From IMG/VR virus record IMGVR_UViG_3300029954_000021, positions 1-47,083 of that record: 47,083 nucleotides of DNA; one strand, given 5' to 3'. This document shows positions 31,054 to 39,698 of the stretch, one piece after another. The stretch is from a virus. The notes under the pieces are model-generated. The model saw only the letters and a list, made by a program, of their open reading frames with translations, had not been told where the DNA came from and searched no databases. Both the position numbers and the translations under genes were made by a program. Position 1 is the first letter of the stretch; every line of letters begins with the position of its first letter.

Positions 31054-31328
31054 CGCCCTTCGCGCAGACGACAGGGAAAGGGGTTGTAGCTGGCGTGCTG
31101 TACACCCTCGAGCGCCTTTACCTTGAAATGGGGCACGCCCTGCTCCTTCTTCAGGGAGAACTGTTGCAAAAGCTCGTGGGTCCAAACTATGTCTTTTGCG
31201 GGGGTCAACCCGCACCGGCGTACGAGCCGCGACCGCATCTACGAAACGTACGGCTCGCGAGCATCACCCAAGTTCCCGCGGAGATGACGCTGCCTGAAGT
31301 GGCCTTGCTTCTTCGTGCGAAGGAATGA
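30891..31328 (+). CDS. Hypothetical protein, 145 aa
   Basis: ATG 30891, chosen because GGGGGCG lies just upstream (ATGs at 30882 and 30900 are alternatives). The region ASYYAYTECYRLLEATGGTG and the later VLYTLERLYLEMGHALLLL look coding. It starts well inside the previous gene. The end (VPAEMTLPEVALLLRAKE) is helical. Function unknown. Confidence 0.5.
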   Translation: MPAMPTKNTSSAPRASYYAYTECYRLLEATGGTGHWKLVGYQDRPLGYAERVQVTPFAQTTGKGVVAGVLYTLERLYLEMGHALLLLQGELLQKLVGPNYVFCGGQPAPAYEPRPHLRNVRLASITQVPAEMTLPEVALLLRAKE

Positions 31329-31363
31329 ACCGTCTCTCTTTTTTCTAGCTAACGCTTAGTGCG

Positions 31364-31382
31364 TGGTGCACACTGTGCACCA
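31364..31382. promoter_or_regulatory. Perfect 19-bp palindrome before the tail-assembly gene
   Basis: TGGTGCACA and TGTGCACCA flank a single C, a perfect 9-bp inverted repeat ending 13 bases before the ATG at 31396. Its short centre suits a dimeric DNA-binding protein better than an RNA hairpin. The 67-base gap also contains a C/T-rich run. Candidate operator; no protein is linked to it. Confidence 0.6.
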
Positions 31383-31395
31383 ACTACGGAGGATC

Positions 31396-32709
31396 ATGGC
31401 GATTCCTGGTGCTCGTGTTCTTTCTCTGGATAACCCCCGCCCGCCGCAAGCGGCTCCCTACGTACAACCGGGAGCCGGTGCGCACGCTACGGGGTACGCC
31501 GCGGGGGTCGCTGCGCGACGCTCCGGTACGTTACCCAAGTACAACGGTCCTGTTGGAGGGCTTCCCTCGCCCCCCATGCCGGCGCTTGAACAACCGCATC
31601 GCGATGGCATGACCATGGCGGCGCAAGCGCAGATGACGCGCGGCCCTGATGCCAGCCGTAATGTTCAGCGGGCAATGGCGGGGCACGCGCAAACCGGCAG
31701 CATCGTAATCCCGGAAGATGCCATGCCTCCTCCCCCGCAAATGCCTATGGCAGGGCCGCGGCTTCATCCGCTGGACACGCTGCCTGAGGAAGCCATCCAA
31801 GATCCCCAGTTTCATCGGGGTACGGGAAGCTTGATGGCCCAATCCCAACCTCACCTGGCCATGAAGTACGGGGTGATTCGTGACGGGCAGCGGTTGACGC
31901 CCAACGACGTGATGGGAGGTCCCACCGCTTCCCCCGGAGGGATGCGCGGGAACAAAGCGCGGCGGTCTCCCGACGTCATTGCGCGGGAGCTGAAACAAGC
32001 CTTGATGGCGCCCCCGGGAGCGCCAGGGGAAACCGATGCGGGTCCTGAGCCGCCCCCGGGTATTCCCCGTTCTGTCGCCGAGGCTGAAGCGCAAGCGGCT
32101 CAAGGGCCTGGGGGTGCGGCCAGCCGCGCGGGAGCTTCCCCGGTGGTCCCGGGCTTGGATGCCAGCACGCCAGAATCTGAGGCCAAGGCCAAACGGCTTT
32201 TGAACGAAATGGATGACTTCGACTTCGAGCGCCTACGGCGCGAGATGTTGTCCGACATCCTGAAGAACCCAAAGCAGCGCGAGGACGTTGAAAAGCGCCT
32301 CGAAGCGCTCGACATCGGGGAGCTCATTACGCGCAATGTCATTCAGCAACGCGTCCCGATTCTTCCCGGTAAGTTCATGCCGACGTTCGAGTCAATGCAG
32401 GGAGGTATTGAGCTGCGCCTGAAACAACTCTTGGTACGTGAGTCTAGCAGCGTTGCCGTAACGGAAGCGTACCTGCTCGACAAGTACGCTGTCATGACCA
32501 CCACGGCGGGAACGGTCGCGATCAATGGTGTGCCTTTGCCCCCCATGTACGACGAGCGCGGCGACTTCAGTGAAGACCTTTTTTGGGCCAAGTTTGAGTG
32601 GATGCTCAAGCGCAACATTCACATGTTGGCGTCGCTCGGTGTGCATTACTCCTGGTTCGAGCAACGCGTGCGTAAGTTGTTCGTAGCCTCTGAGGGAAAA
32701 GATGGTTGA
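31396..32709 (+). CDS. Tail-assembly-like protein, 437 aa
   Basis: ATG 31396 with ACGGAGGATC upstream. The first ~260 residues are Pro/Gly/Ala-rich and low in complexity (with PPPPQMPMAGPRLHP). The C-terminal ~160 residues look conserved: DDFDFERLRREMLSDIL, QQRVPILPGKFMPTFESMQG, EAYLLDKYAVMTTTAG and FWAKFEWMLKRNIHMLASLG. I recall the last patterns in myophage proteins upstream of the tape measure that act in tail or baseplate assembly, possibly chaperones. The stop overlaps the next TTG (TTGA). Confidence 0.6.
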   Translation: MAIPGARVLSLDNPRPPQAAPYVQPGAGAHATGYAAGVAARRSGTLPKYNGPVGGLPSPPMPALEQPHRDGMTMAAQAQMTRGPDASRNVQRAMAGHAQTGSIVIPEDAMPPPPQMPMAGPRLHPLDTLPEEAIQDPQFHRGTGSLMAQSQPHLAMKYGVIRDGQRLTPNDVMGGPTASPGGMRGNKARRSPDVIARELKQALMAPPGAPGETDAGPEPPPGIPRSVAEAEAQAAQGPGGAASRAGASPVVPGLDASTPESEAKAKRLLNEMDDFDFERLRREMLSDILKNPKQREDVEKRLEALDIGELITRNVIQQRVPILPGKFMPTFESMQGGIELRLKQLLVRESSSVAVTEAYLLDKYAVMTTTAGTVAINGVPLPPMYDERGDFSEDLFWAKFEWMLKRNIHMLASLGVHYSWFEQRVRKLFVASEGKDG

Positions 32710-33140
32710 ACACCACGGAAGGGTGGTTCAAGGCGCAGCTTCTGTTTCATACGCTGCAGAAGATGCCGCCTGCTGGTTCCCTTCAAGAGTGGGTTCTCAT
32801 CTTATACCTCGACAAAACGGAGGATATTGAGCATTCGAAGTTCAGAGCACTCGTACAGGTAGTGCTGACCGTTGGAGCCGAAAACCAGGACGCCGGTCTT
32901 GAAGCCTTCGAAGAGTACATGAATAAGGCATTCCCAAGTTTGAAGACCAAGAAGAAGAAGAAACGCGACGAGCTCATGGACGTACTGAAGCAGTGGGTAG
33001 GGCAAGGGCCCTTGCGTGTGTCGCCAATGGGCGACGGCCAGGTACGTGGACGCAGCAAAATGGTTAAGCGCATCGCAAGCGTTGAAACAGGCGCGGTAGC
33101 CCGCGCGACAGCCCGTATTGGGAATATTCGACCCCGATGA
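32706..33140 (+). CDS. Hypothetical tail-region protein, 144 aa
   Basis: TTG start overlapping the previous stop, with GAGGGAAAAGATGG upstream. Helical N-terminal part (WFKAQLLFHTLQKMPPAG, EWVLILYLDKTEDIEHSKF), a Lys-rich segment (KTKKKKKRDELMDVLKQWVG) and a basic tail. Pairing with the 31396 gene suggests joint action in tail assembly. The stop overlaps the next ATG. Confidence 0.55.
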   Translation: MNTTEGWFKAQLLFHTLQKMPPAGSLQEWVLILYLDKTEDIEHSKFRALVQVVLTVGAENQDAGLEAFEEYMNKAFPSLKTKKKKKRDELMDVLKQWVGQGPLRVSPMGDGQVRGRSKMVKRIASVETGAVARATARIGNIRPR

Positions 33141-33547
33141 ACAAGGATGAAGCCAAGTATTGCCCTCAGTGTGGCGCGGCCTCCCTCGACATCAGTGCCC
33201 TCGCGAACACGCCCGTTCATTGCCGGGCGTGTGCCTGGACGGGCGCTGCCGAAGCGCTGTACACCGTACCCTTCTTCTATGCCCAGGGTAGCCGGGAGGG
33301 TATTGCCAACGAACTGCTCAACGACCTGAGGCGCTTTCTGAGCAGTGAGCGTTTCATGGTGGGCTTCGTCGGTTTTCTTGGACGTTGGGGCTTCGTGAAT
33401 CTGCAGCAGGAAAAGAAGCTTCTGGCGATCAACGTCGCACGGTACGCCGCCGCTACGGCGCGCGCCGTTTTGACATCCGTCATTGAAGAGCGCGAAAAGG
33501 TTGAGAAGGAGGCATGCGGCAATGGCCGACCCGAGTCCCGCGGATAA
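33137..33547 (+). CDS. Zinc-ribbon protein, 136 aa
   Basis: ATGA-coupled start. An N-terminal zinc ribbon, YCPQCGAAS and HCRACAW, is followed by a hydrophobic helical part (RFMVGFVGFLGRWGFVNLQ, ARYAAATARAVLTSVIEE). Could be membrane-linked or a virion-assembly helper. Function unknown. Confidence 0.55.
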   Translation: MNKDEAKYCPQCGAASLDISALANTPVHCRACAWTGAAEALYTVPFFYAQGSREGIANELLNDLRRFLSSERFMVGFVGFLGRWGFVNLQQEKKLLAINVARYAAATARAVLTSVIEEREKVEKEACGNGRPESRG

Positions 33548-33803
33548 GCTCACGTGTTTCTTGGATCAGGGACGCTTCTGCGACGCGGATTGCATGGCCT
33601 ACAAGGTTGTACCGGATGGAAATCAGCAACTGGACGGAGGGCAACAGCATTGCGTGCTCCTTTCTGCGCTCGAGCGTACGGGGCGCGCTCTGCAGGGAAT
33701 CGGGGGTCTGATGAATGCATTGAATACGCGCTGGCGTAAGCAAAGCGAAGATGCACAAAGGGGCGGGCCTCTTGCACCCCCGGACCCCTTGGGTAAACGC
33801 TGA
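33522..33803 (+). CDS. Small Cys-containing protein, 93 aa
   Basis: ATG 33522 with AAGGAGGCATGCGGCA upstream, starting inside the previous gene. A Cys cluster, LTCFLDQGRFCDADCMAY, could bind metal, and a helix follows (LSALERTGRALQGIGGLM). Function unknown. Confidence 0.5.
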   Translation: MADPSPADKLTCFLDQGRFCDADCMAYKVVPDGNQQLDGGQQHCVLLSALERTGRALQGIGGLMNALNTRWRKQSEDAQRGGPLAPPDPLGKR

Positions 33804-34393
33804 TGTTGCACGCACAAATCGTTGGGTACTGGCGCGGGGGTTCTTTCGATGGAAAGAGTTTTCCGACGGCCAAAATAAGCTTGATGCTTCCCGGGGATTA
33901 CCCGGTCGACGTTACGGTTACCGAGAGCTATTTGCAGCAGCTTTTGGAGAACCAAAGCGCTCTCGTTGAGGAACCGCGTGCTCCCGGCGGGGACATGCTG
34001 AGCGTTCCTAACGAGTCAACGCTCATTGCTTGGGCTTCCTTACCGGACGCTACCTGCCCTGCGCGCGTCAAGCTGGCAATGCGGGATCATCAGCTTCCTG
34101 CGCAGCTTCCTTCCGATAAGTTGGCGCAGATCGTCGCGACTATTTTGAAGGAGTATACAGAAGCTGATTGGGCCGCGCTTGAGACGAAGTACGCCTCACC
34201 TCGTCCGGCGGCACCGCAGCCGCCCAATGTAGGTACGGTGGAATGGGGGGAGGGCAGCATCATGCGCCCGAGCGTACCTTCGCGAACCGTACCCAAGAAC
34301 GATGCGGGGTGGCCGCTGGTGTCGGACCCCCAAAGGGAGGATCCCGGGGAGGTATCCACCCCCAGTGATGAGGACGGGGTTCCCGAGTTCTGA
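33803..34393 (+). CDS. Hypothetical protein, 196 aa
   Basis: ATG overlaps the previous stop. Beta-rich N-terminus (AQIVGYWRGGSFDGKSFPTA), a helix (KLAQIVATILKEYTEADW) and a Pro-rich acidic tail. No family recognised. Confidence 0.5.
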   Translation: MLHAQIVGYWRGGSFDGKSFPTAKISLMLPGDYPVDVTVTESYLQQLLENQSALVEEPRAPGGDMLSVPNESTLIAWASLPDATCPARVKLAMRDHQLPAQLPSDKLAQIVATILKEYTEADWAALETKYASPRPAAPQPPNVGTVEWGEGSIMRPSVPSRTVPKNDAGWPLVSDPQREDPGEVSTPSDEDGVPEF

Positions 34394-34851
34394 TGTACTT
34401 CATTTGCCCCGAGCTTCACTTTGCTTTACGCGCGGTGGGCGGCGATGCCAACGAGGTCGCCGCCCTTTTGGGGCCGACGTCACCTCAAGCGAACGCAGCG
34501 TGCCCTGAGTGCCATAAGCTCCTCAAGCAAGGCGTCTTCATCGACGCTTCACTGCTAGCACGTGTTACGCCCGTGCTGCGGGAGGTAACGCCCTTGGAAG
34601 CCCACCTTGCTCTTGAGGGGCTGGGCTTTCCCGATGAGAGGGATTGTGCCGAAGAGATTGTGCGGGGTGTTCTCCTTGGTAAGTCCATCCGATCTGTGCA
34701 AGCCCACGGCATTCGAGGAACACACCGCACCGTCATCGATAGCATCACGTTCGAGGATGGTACCACCATGTTCTTCAGCGGTAGCCAATGGGGTGCCCTC
34801 GTTTACCGCTTGCGAAAACCCAACCCCTTCTTGAGTAAGGAGAGCCCGTGA
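34393..34851 (+). CDS. Hypothetical protein, 152 aa
   Basis: The ATG overlaps the previous stop by one base. An N-terminal CPECHK (with a second Cys at residue 5) could be part of a metal site. The C-terminal part is beta-rich (TVIDSITFEDGTTMFFSGS). No family recognised. The stop overlaps the next GTG. Confidence 0.5.
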   Translation: MYFICPELHFALRAVGGDANEVAALLGPTSPQANAACPECHKLLKQGVFIDASLLARVTPVLREVTPLEAHLALEGLGFPDERDCAEEIVRGVLLGKSIRSVQAHGIRGTHRTVIDSITFEDGTTMFFSGSQWGALVYRLRKPNPFLSKESP

Positions 34852-35552
34852 CAGTTCTCGAGGTACGTTACCGGCGGTTACAAACCAAGGACAACGGGGA
34901 GTACCCCTACGCCGGCTGCTTTGTTTTTGAGGGTGTAACCGAAGAGTTCCCGGCGCTCTTCTACCGGCAGCTCATCGGGCGTTTGCACGATCTGCTGAAG
35001 GAGCACCCTACCCTTGACCGCCTTCTGTTTCAGCGAACAGAGCGCAGGGGCATCCTTCCCTTTGAGCTCGGCCCCGGTACGTTTCAGCTCCTGCGCGAGG
35101 ACCCCGTTGCGGCGTACCGTGCGATGACCGTGGAGATTGACCGAGGGGCTTCGGTTAGCGCGGCCACGCTGGGTACGGAGGGAGCTACGTTTGGGCGTTA
35201 CCTTTACCTGCGCATTCAGCGCGGCGAAGTTTCGGACCCGTTAACGGGGCAACGGCTCAACCTGGCCTATGGGGAGAAGCAGGGCTGGAAGATCCGCGCG
35301 CAGAACAGCGCCTCGGACACGTGGCTTCCTTTGTTCTCCGTGATTGATGATGCGCCCTTGGGCGCTACGGCGATCGAGCGCATCGCGTACATGCACTGGG
35401 CGCTGCTTGACGTCGAGTATCTTCTTAAGCTGGATCATCCAGCGTTTTACTTGCCTTGCCCGTGGAACACGACGGGCCCTTGGGTTACACGGGAAGAGCT
35501 TCAGCAACGTTACGCGCAATGTTACGCGCAAAGTAAGGAAGGTATGTCATGA
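34848..35552 (+). CDS. Hypothetical protein, 234 aa
   Basis: GTG start overlapping the previous stop. Mixed alpha/beta (LEVRYRRLQTKDNGEYPY, FYRQLIGRLHDLLKEHP, TFGRYLYLRIQRGEVSDP, ERIAYMHWALLDVEYLLKL). The sequence is clearly protein-like but was not recognised. The stop overlaps the next ATG (ATGA). Confidence 0.5.
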   Translation: MTVLEVRYRRLQTKDNGEYPYAGCFVFEGVTEEFPALFYRQLIGRLHDLLKEHPTLDRLLFQRTERRGILPFELGPGTFQLLREDPVAAYRAMTVEIDRGASVSAATLGTEGATFGRYLYLRIQRGEVSDPLTGQRLNLAYGEKQGWKIRAQNSASDTWLPLFSVIDDAPLGATAIERIAYMHWALLDVEYLLKLDHPAFYLPCPWNTTGPWVTREELQQRYAQCYAQSKEGMS

Positions 35553-35935
35553 CGACTGGTGTTCGTATTCCGCGTGATCAGATGAACGACCCGGAGGATC
35601 GGGGAACTCCTTTTGCTGCGGGCGCGGGTGTTCCCGCTTTGATGGTTCCTGCCAAGTGGTACGACGAGCAGGGGCGCCCTCATCAAGAGTACGTTTTCGT
35701 GGTGGGAAACGTTGCCTACAGGGATCCTAACGGGGAAGCGTGGGCAGACAGCTTGCAGGTATTTAAGGATCCGGTGGCCACGAAGGTTGTGCAGCAGGCC
35801 AACGCGCAATTTGAAGCCATGGTGCTGGCCGTTATCCGAAAGTCCAAGCTGCAGATGCCCCTGCCCGCGGGCAGCGACGGGGTCGAGGTTCTTGCTGATG
35901 AAACGGATCGAAGTGTCGTTGCACCCGCTTCATGA
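35549..35935 (+). CDS. Hypothetical protein, 128 aa
   Basis: ATGA-coupled. Beta-rich middle (PHQEYVFVVGNVAYRDPNG) and a C-terminal helix (QQANAQFEAMVLAVIRKSK). The last 38 bases overlap the GroES-like gene. No family recognised. Confidence 0.5.
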   Translation: MTTGVRIPRDQMNDPEDRGTPFAAGAGVPALMVPAKWYDEQGRPHQEYVFVVGNVAYRDPNGEAWADSLQVFKDPVATKVVQQANAQFEAMVLAVIRKSKLQMPLPAGSDGVEVLADETDRSVVAPAS

Positions 35936-36242
35936 TTGGACGCTCGTGCAGATGGACCCGGCGCTGCACGAGGGGGTATCCCCCGGGGGTTTGCTTCTAG
36001 TGCGACCGCCCCTTGTGCGCACGGGGACGGTTGTTGCCGTAGGCGTTGGCCGCCTTTTCGTGGACGAGGTTTTTCGCGCGACGGAGGTAAAGGTCGGGGA
36101 ACGCGTGGCTTTCCTCGCCGCCACGATGGACACCAAGCAAGGACATCAGATGCAGGGTACCCTTGGGGAAGAACGCGCGCTGATCCGCGAGAGCGACATC
36201 CTGTTCGTCATTGAAGAGGGGAACCCCCACCTCGACAAGTAG
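35898..36242 (+). CDS. GroES-like co-chaperonin
   Basis: 114 residues from ATG 35898, starting inside the previous gene. The pattern is that of Cpn10/GroES: LHDWTLVQMDPA, then GTVVAVGVGR, EVKVGERVAFLA and IRESDILFVIEEG at the end. Co-chaperonins cap GroEL; some phages (for example T4 gp31) encode their own to fold capsid proteins. No GroEL is visible, so the host chaperonin is the likely partner. The mobile-loop region (PALHEGVSPGGLLLVRP) differs from the host type. Confidence 0.75.
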   Translation: MKRIEVSLHPLHDWTLVQMDPALHEGVSPGGLLLVRPPLVRTGTVVAVGVGRLFVDEVFRATEVKVGERVAFLAATMDTKQGHQMQGTLGEERALIRESDILFVIEEGNPHLDK

Positions 36243-36247
36243 GAAGC

Positions 36248-36532
36248 ATGCTGCTGGTAAACCAAACGAGCCCGGGCCACTTCGAGCTTAATTACATGTG
36301 GTTGCCGACTTGGCTCGGTATGAATGCAGAGCGTAAGCGCCAGGTAGAAGAGCACATCTGCGCCGTCTTCGTTGGGAAGGAAGCGACCCCCGAAGACCTT
36401 CATCGCGAAATCATCGACCACCTCTGTCAACAGTTTCCGCTCATCGATGGGCTTTCTGCCTATCTGCATGCGGTGGAAGGCATCGTGTTGTGCGCCGAGA
36501 AAGAATCGAGGGCGTGTGGACCGCAAGGATGA
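36248..36532 (+). CDS. Hypothetical protein, 94 aa
   Basis: ATG with GTAGGAAGC upstream. Mostly helical (MNAERKRQVEEHICAVFVG, EDLHREIIDHLCQQF). No family recognised. It overlaps the RHH gene by 17 bases. Confidence 0.5.
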   Translation: MLLVNQTSPGHFELNYMWLPTWLGMNAERKRQVEEHICAVFVGKEATPEDLHREIIDHLCQQFPLIDGLSAYLHAVEGIVLCAEKESRACGPQG

Positions 36533-36695
36533 CCGCCTTCACCTGCGCATCAGCGTACAGTTGAAGCGGAGCATTCAAGCGTACTGCACGAAGTACAACA
36601 TTGATGTTTCTACCCTAACCACACGCTTTTTTGAACGGGTGGTCGCTAATGAACGAGCGCGTGAACAACGCGAACAAGCCGCGTCCCGTGAATAA
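36516..36695 (+). CDS. Ribbon-helix-helix-type small protein, 59 aa
   Basis: GTG 36516 with GAGGGC upstream; the longer frame is a shadow. RLHLRISVQLKRSIQAYC followed by NIDVSTLTTRFFERVV fits a beta strand plus two helices, as in Arc/MetJ/CopG-type DNA-binding dimers. A small regulator is plausible. It overlaps the next gene by 47 bases. Confidence 0.6.
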   Translation: MDRKDDRLHLRISVQLKRSIQAYCTKYNIDVSTLTTRFFERVVANERAREQREQAASRE

Positions 36696-37266
36696 GAGCG
36701 ACGCAGGTGCTTCGCGCACCATCAACATCCCTGAAAATCTGGGGGTGGAGGGATTTATTCACGGGCTGCGGGAAGTGCTTCGTCTACCTCGCGTTCAACG
36801 CGTCGTTATTGAGGTCGGGCACCTAACGTTCTTTCAAACAGTACCAAAAGATGCGGCGGAGATTACGCCGAACGTCAACGTGTCGTTTGATCACCTGCGC
36901 CCTTACAACATCATCCGAAACGCGCCAACGCGGGAGCTTCAGTACCCCTTGACCCTGGGGGCGTCGGCGGTGCTGACCGCGATGTTGGATGTGACGTGCT
37001 TGAGCGGCTACACCCCGATTGCCTTCGTTGTTTCAGTTAACACGACACTGTGGAATTGGTTGTATTTCCGCGATGACCTCGAGGTAAAGAGCCGCGATAC
37101 CTTGCTTGGTTACCCCGTGTTAACCGATACGCAGATACCGGAGACCGCACTTGTTCTTTGCGTCGGCGTTGACGGTACGACGGCGCTCTTGGACACGCGC
37201 TTGTCCCTGAAAGCAGAGATGCTGAACGCACCCAGCGTCGGCAGAGAAGAGGTGGATGTTCTATGA
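36649..37266 (+). CDS. Hypothetical protein, 205 aa
   Basis: ATG 36649, inside the previous gene. Mixed alpha/beta (RVVIEVGHLTFFQTVPKD, YTPIAFVVSVNTTLWNWL, TALVLCVGVDGTTALLD). No family recognised. The stop overlaps the next ATG (ATGA). Confidence 0.5.
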   Translation: MNERVNNANKPRPVNKSDAGASRTINIPENLGVEGFIHGLREVLRLPRVQRVVIEVGHLTFFQTVPKDAAEITPNVNVSFDHLRPYNIIRNAPTRELQYPLTLGASAVLTAMLDVTCLSGYTPIAFVVSVNTTLWNWLYFRDDLEVKSRDTLLGYPVLTDTQIPETALVLCVGVDGTTALLDTRLSLKAEMLNAPSVGREEVDVL

Positions 37267-37754
37267 GACCCTTGGCGCTGGCCGCAATTCAAGCGGGCTT
37301 GATCGATGACGATACCCTGGCGCAGTTCCAGCGATGGGGCTTCGTCCCCCGCACGTTAGACAAGCGCGTTCAGGAAGACCCTGACCTCATCGTGGAGCGC
37401 ATTCAGTTTGCGCTCGAGGCTGAAGAACAAGTTCGCATGCAGAGCACGGATCTCGATCTGCTCAAGTTTTACCTGGACCCGAAGAACCAGATACAGGGGC
37501 AGATGGTCATCGCTACGGAAGATGCCAAGGCGACCAAGGCCGTGACCTTTGCAAAGCGCGAGCGCAGCGCGGTCGTTCAGTACATCATCCCCTGGATCTC
37601 CGAGAGCGTTGTGGATATCGTGACCAATGGCAAGACGTACCTACGCTATGTCCTGGAGAACCGGCACGTGAAAGTGTATTTCGACCATGTTGAGGAGCTT
37701 TACTTCGGCGATGTCAAAGCGTTCATGGTCGGTACGGGTATGGAATCATGGTAG
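37263..37754 (+). CDS. Hypothetical protein, 163 aa
   Basis: ATGA-coupled. Helical N-terminus (LAAIQAGLIDDDTLAQFQ) and a beta-rich end (VKVYFDHVEELYFGDV). No family recognised. Confidence 0.5.
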   Translation: MRPLALAAIQAGLIDDDTLAQFQRWGFVPRTLDKRVQEDPDLIVERIQFALEAEEQVRMQSTDLDLLKFYLDPKNQIQGQMVIATEDAKATKAVTFAKRERSAVVQYIIPWISESVVDIVTNGKTYLRYVLENRHVKVYFDHVEELYFGDVKAFMVGTGMESW

Positions 37755-38215
37755 CCGTTGACACCATGCTTCAAGTGCTCCACGCAAAGTACGGCTTTGA
37801 ACCGGCGGAGAAAGGGGTCACAACGCTTGCTGAGGGAAAGCAGCAGCTGCGCCTCTTCGCTCGAGTTCAGCGCGTTGCTAATTGGCTTCTCTTCATCGAT
37901 AAGCTTCTCGGCGAAGAGCTCAGCCATTCTTGGCGTTTGCTCCTCGCGCAGAAGTACATCAAACGCGTCCCGCGCAAGGACGCCCAGATGGTCAAGGGCT
38001 GGCTCTTTATTCTCTCAGCGCAGGACTTAGAGGCAGCGTGTGTGGAGATTGCGGCCATTGCGAAGGCGGCGCCCACTCCGCGGGCAAGCGTGGATGAAAT
38101 GCCCTTGCCTGGGGGTGGGTTGCACCGCAATCTCAGTTCAACGCGTGGTAAGGGCGCTCGTCCAACGGTCAGTAGTGGGGGCCAACCCTCCTTTGAGTTT
38201 TTCGGGCGTAGGTAA
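37748..38215 (+). CDS. Hypothetical protein, 155 aa
   Basis: ATG 37748, a seven-base overlap with the previous gene. A helical, basic middle (RVANWLLFIDKLLGEELSHS, WRLLLAQKYIKRVPRKD) is followed by a Gly/Ser-rich tail ending FEFFGRR. No family recognised. Confidence 0.5.
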   Translation: MVAVDTMLQVLHAKYGFEPAEKGVTTLAEGKQQLRLFARVQRVANWLLFIDKLLGEELSHSWRLLLAQKYIKRVPRKDAQMVKGWLFILSAQDLEAACVEIAAIAKAAPTPRASVDEMPLPGGGLHRNLSSTRGKGARPTVSSGGQPSFEFFGRR

Positions 38216-38220
38216 AGCGC

Positions 38221-38904
38221 ATGTCCATCAATGAAACCGCATTCGACGCACGGGCTTTTCGTCAAGTCGCTGGCGACTTGTACGCATCAGCCGCTGTAAC
38301 CGAGGCCGAGGTCGAAGCGGCGCGCCAGAACATGCTGACGCTTAAGAAGGCCGCCGCGGAAAAGAGGGTGGCCCTCTATAAGATTGAGGTGCAGTTCGGC
38401 CGTAATCATCACGTCAACGGTGAGTCCACCTACGGCATGCTGACCTTGTGGGAAAGCGGTACGAAGCTTCACGGCGGGGGCGACGCCATGCTTTATGTGT
38501 GTCCGGGGAAGTACATGAAGCGCAACGACTGCGAACATGTCATCCCCGACGCCGTCAATGGCCGTTCCGTTGTTGTTTGCCCGAGCTGTTTGACTGCCTG
38601 GAGTAATCAACAGCTTATTGGGCAGCACGCCTACCGCTTTTCAATTCAAACGTGGGCCGAGGTCATTCAAACGTGGTTTCTGCGCTTGGATATGAACGCC
38701 GACCTTCGCATAAAGTACTTTTACGATGATATTCGTGCCGCCTCAGCGGCAGAGCAAGAAAAGGAACTGCGGGGCGAGCTACTTGAAAAGGCGCGTGCAG
38801 CGCCTCGCCGTATCTCGCGCGTGTACTTGCTCAATGATCTCATCAAAGATGTCAATGCGGGCGCAAGCATGTACACTAGGATCCTCGCCTTTTTGAGGAC
38901 GTAG
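38221..38904 (+). CDS. Protein with Cys/His metal-site candidates, 227 aa
   Basis: Residues about 98-130 contain CPGKYMKRNDCEH and CPSCLTAW, a likely zinc-binding pair, between helical parts (AEVEAARQNMLTLKKAAAEK, WAEVIQTWFLRLDMNADL). No enzyme family recognised. It follows the previous gene by six bases. Confidence 0.55.
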   Translation: MSINETAFDARAFRQVAGDLYASAAVTEAEVEAARQNMLTLKKAAAEKRVALYKIEVQFGRNHHVNGESTYGMLTLWESGTKLHGGGDAMLYVCPGKYMKRNDCEHVIPDAVNGRSVVVCPSCLTAWSNQQLIGQHAYRFSIQTWAEVIQTWFLRLDMNADLRIKYFYDDIRAASAAEQEKELRGELLEKARAAPRRISRVYLLNDLIKDVNAGASMYTRILAFLRT

Positions 38905-38908
38905 CCCT

Positions 38909-39271
38909 ATGTTTACGCTGGAGCCCGAGAAAGAACCCGACGAGTACGTACGCAAGATGCACTTGCTGGCTGTCAGCGAGCACATGATCACGTATTTGAG
39001 CGAGAACTACGATTCGGGTACCGACGCTCCGCCGGCCAAAGTTATCGAAACACATGCGCTTCCTGTCGCGCAAAGTGTTGTACCCGGTGGAATCATTGCG
39101 GAGTTCATCGCGAATCTTTCCCGTTACAGCGACGAGCTTCGGGGGGATATTCGGCTGTACCACCGCACTAAGGAAAATGCTCATGTCCTGGGAACCCCCG
39201 CCCCAATCCCCGCTGCTGCTCAATCGAAAGCAGCGAAGAGCCCGCGCCGCGCAAGAACGGCGAAAAAATAA
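38909..39271 (+). CDS. Hypothetical protein, 120 aa
   Basis: A helical N-terminus (YVRKMHLLAVSEHMITYLSE) and a basic, Ala/Lys-rich tail. No family recognised. The last 89 bases overlap the next gene. Confidence 0.5.
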   Translation: MFTLEPEKEPDEYVRKMHLLAVSEHMITYLSENYDSGTDAPPAKVIETHALPVAQSVVPGGIIAEFIANLSRYSDELRGDIRLYHRTKENAHVLGTPAPIPAAAQSKAAKSPRRARTAKK

Positions 39272-39698
39272 ACCACCCATCGGAGAACGAATGCCTGACA
39301 GCGCTGATCTACCGCAACGTGTGCGCCAACTGGACTTGGTTGTTGATTCCATGCGCACCGCTTTCAACCGTAACCATCGCGCCTACAGTGAGGCGCTGAG
39401 CGCCGTGGACGGTCACCTCGCTGTACTGCGCGCTGTCATCAATGACTTGGTGCGCAACGAAGTCACCGTCATCAAGGAGGGTGAGAGCACGGGGAGCGTT
39501 GACTGGGACACCTACTACGGGTGGTACAACGATTTCATCAAGAGGCAGGCTGCAGCGGATGCCGCCGCGAAAGAGGGCGCGGCACCCGTCGTAGAATCCC
39601 TGCCCACGAGTGAAGAGCTTTTTGGAGGAGACCATGGCAGTCGGGATCGATCGGTATCTGAAGGCATCGCGGACGCGGGCGTCGAAGCCCGCCCGTAA
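39183..39698 (+). CDS. Hypothetical protein, 171 aa
   Basis: ATG 39183 with AAGGAAAATGCTC upstream. A basic N-terminus (LNRKQRRARAAQERRKN) is followed by a helical region (RQLDLVVDSMRTAFNRNH, LAVLRAVINDLVRN). A later ATG at 39291 with GGAGAACGA upstream is a second possible start. No family recognised. Confidence 0.5.
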   Translation: MSWEPPPQSPLLLNRKQRRARAAQERRKNKPPIGERMPDSADLPQRVRQLDLVVDSMRTAFNRNHRAYSEALSAVDGHLAVLRAVINDLVRNEVTVIKEGESTGSVDWDTYYGWYNDFIKRQAAADAAAKEGAAPVVESLPTSEELFGGDHGSRDRSVSEGIADAGVEARP

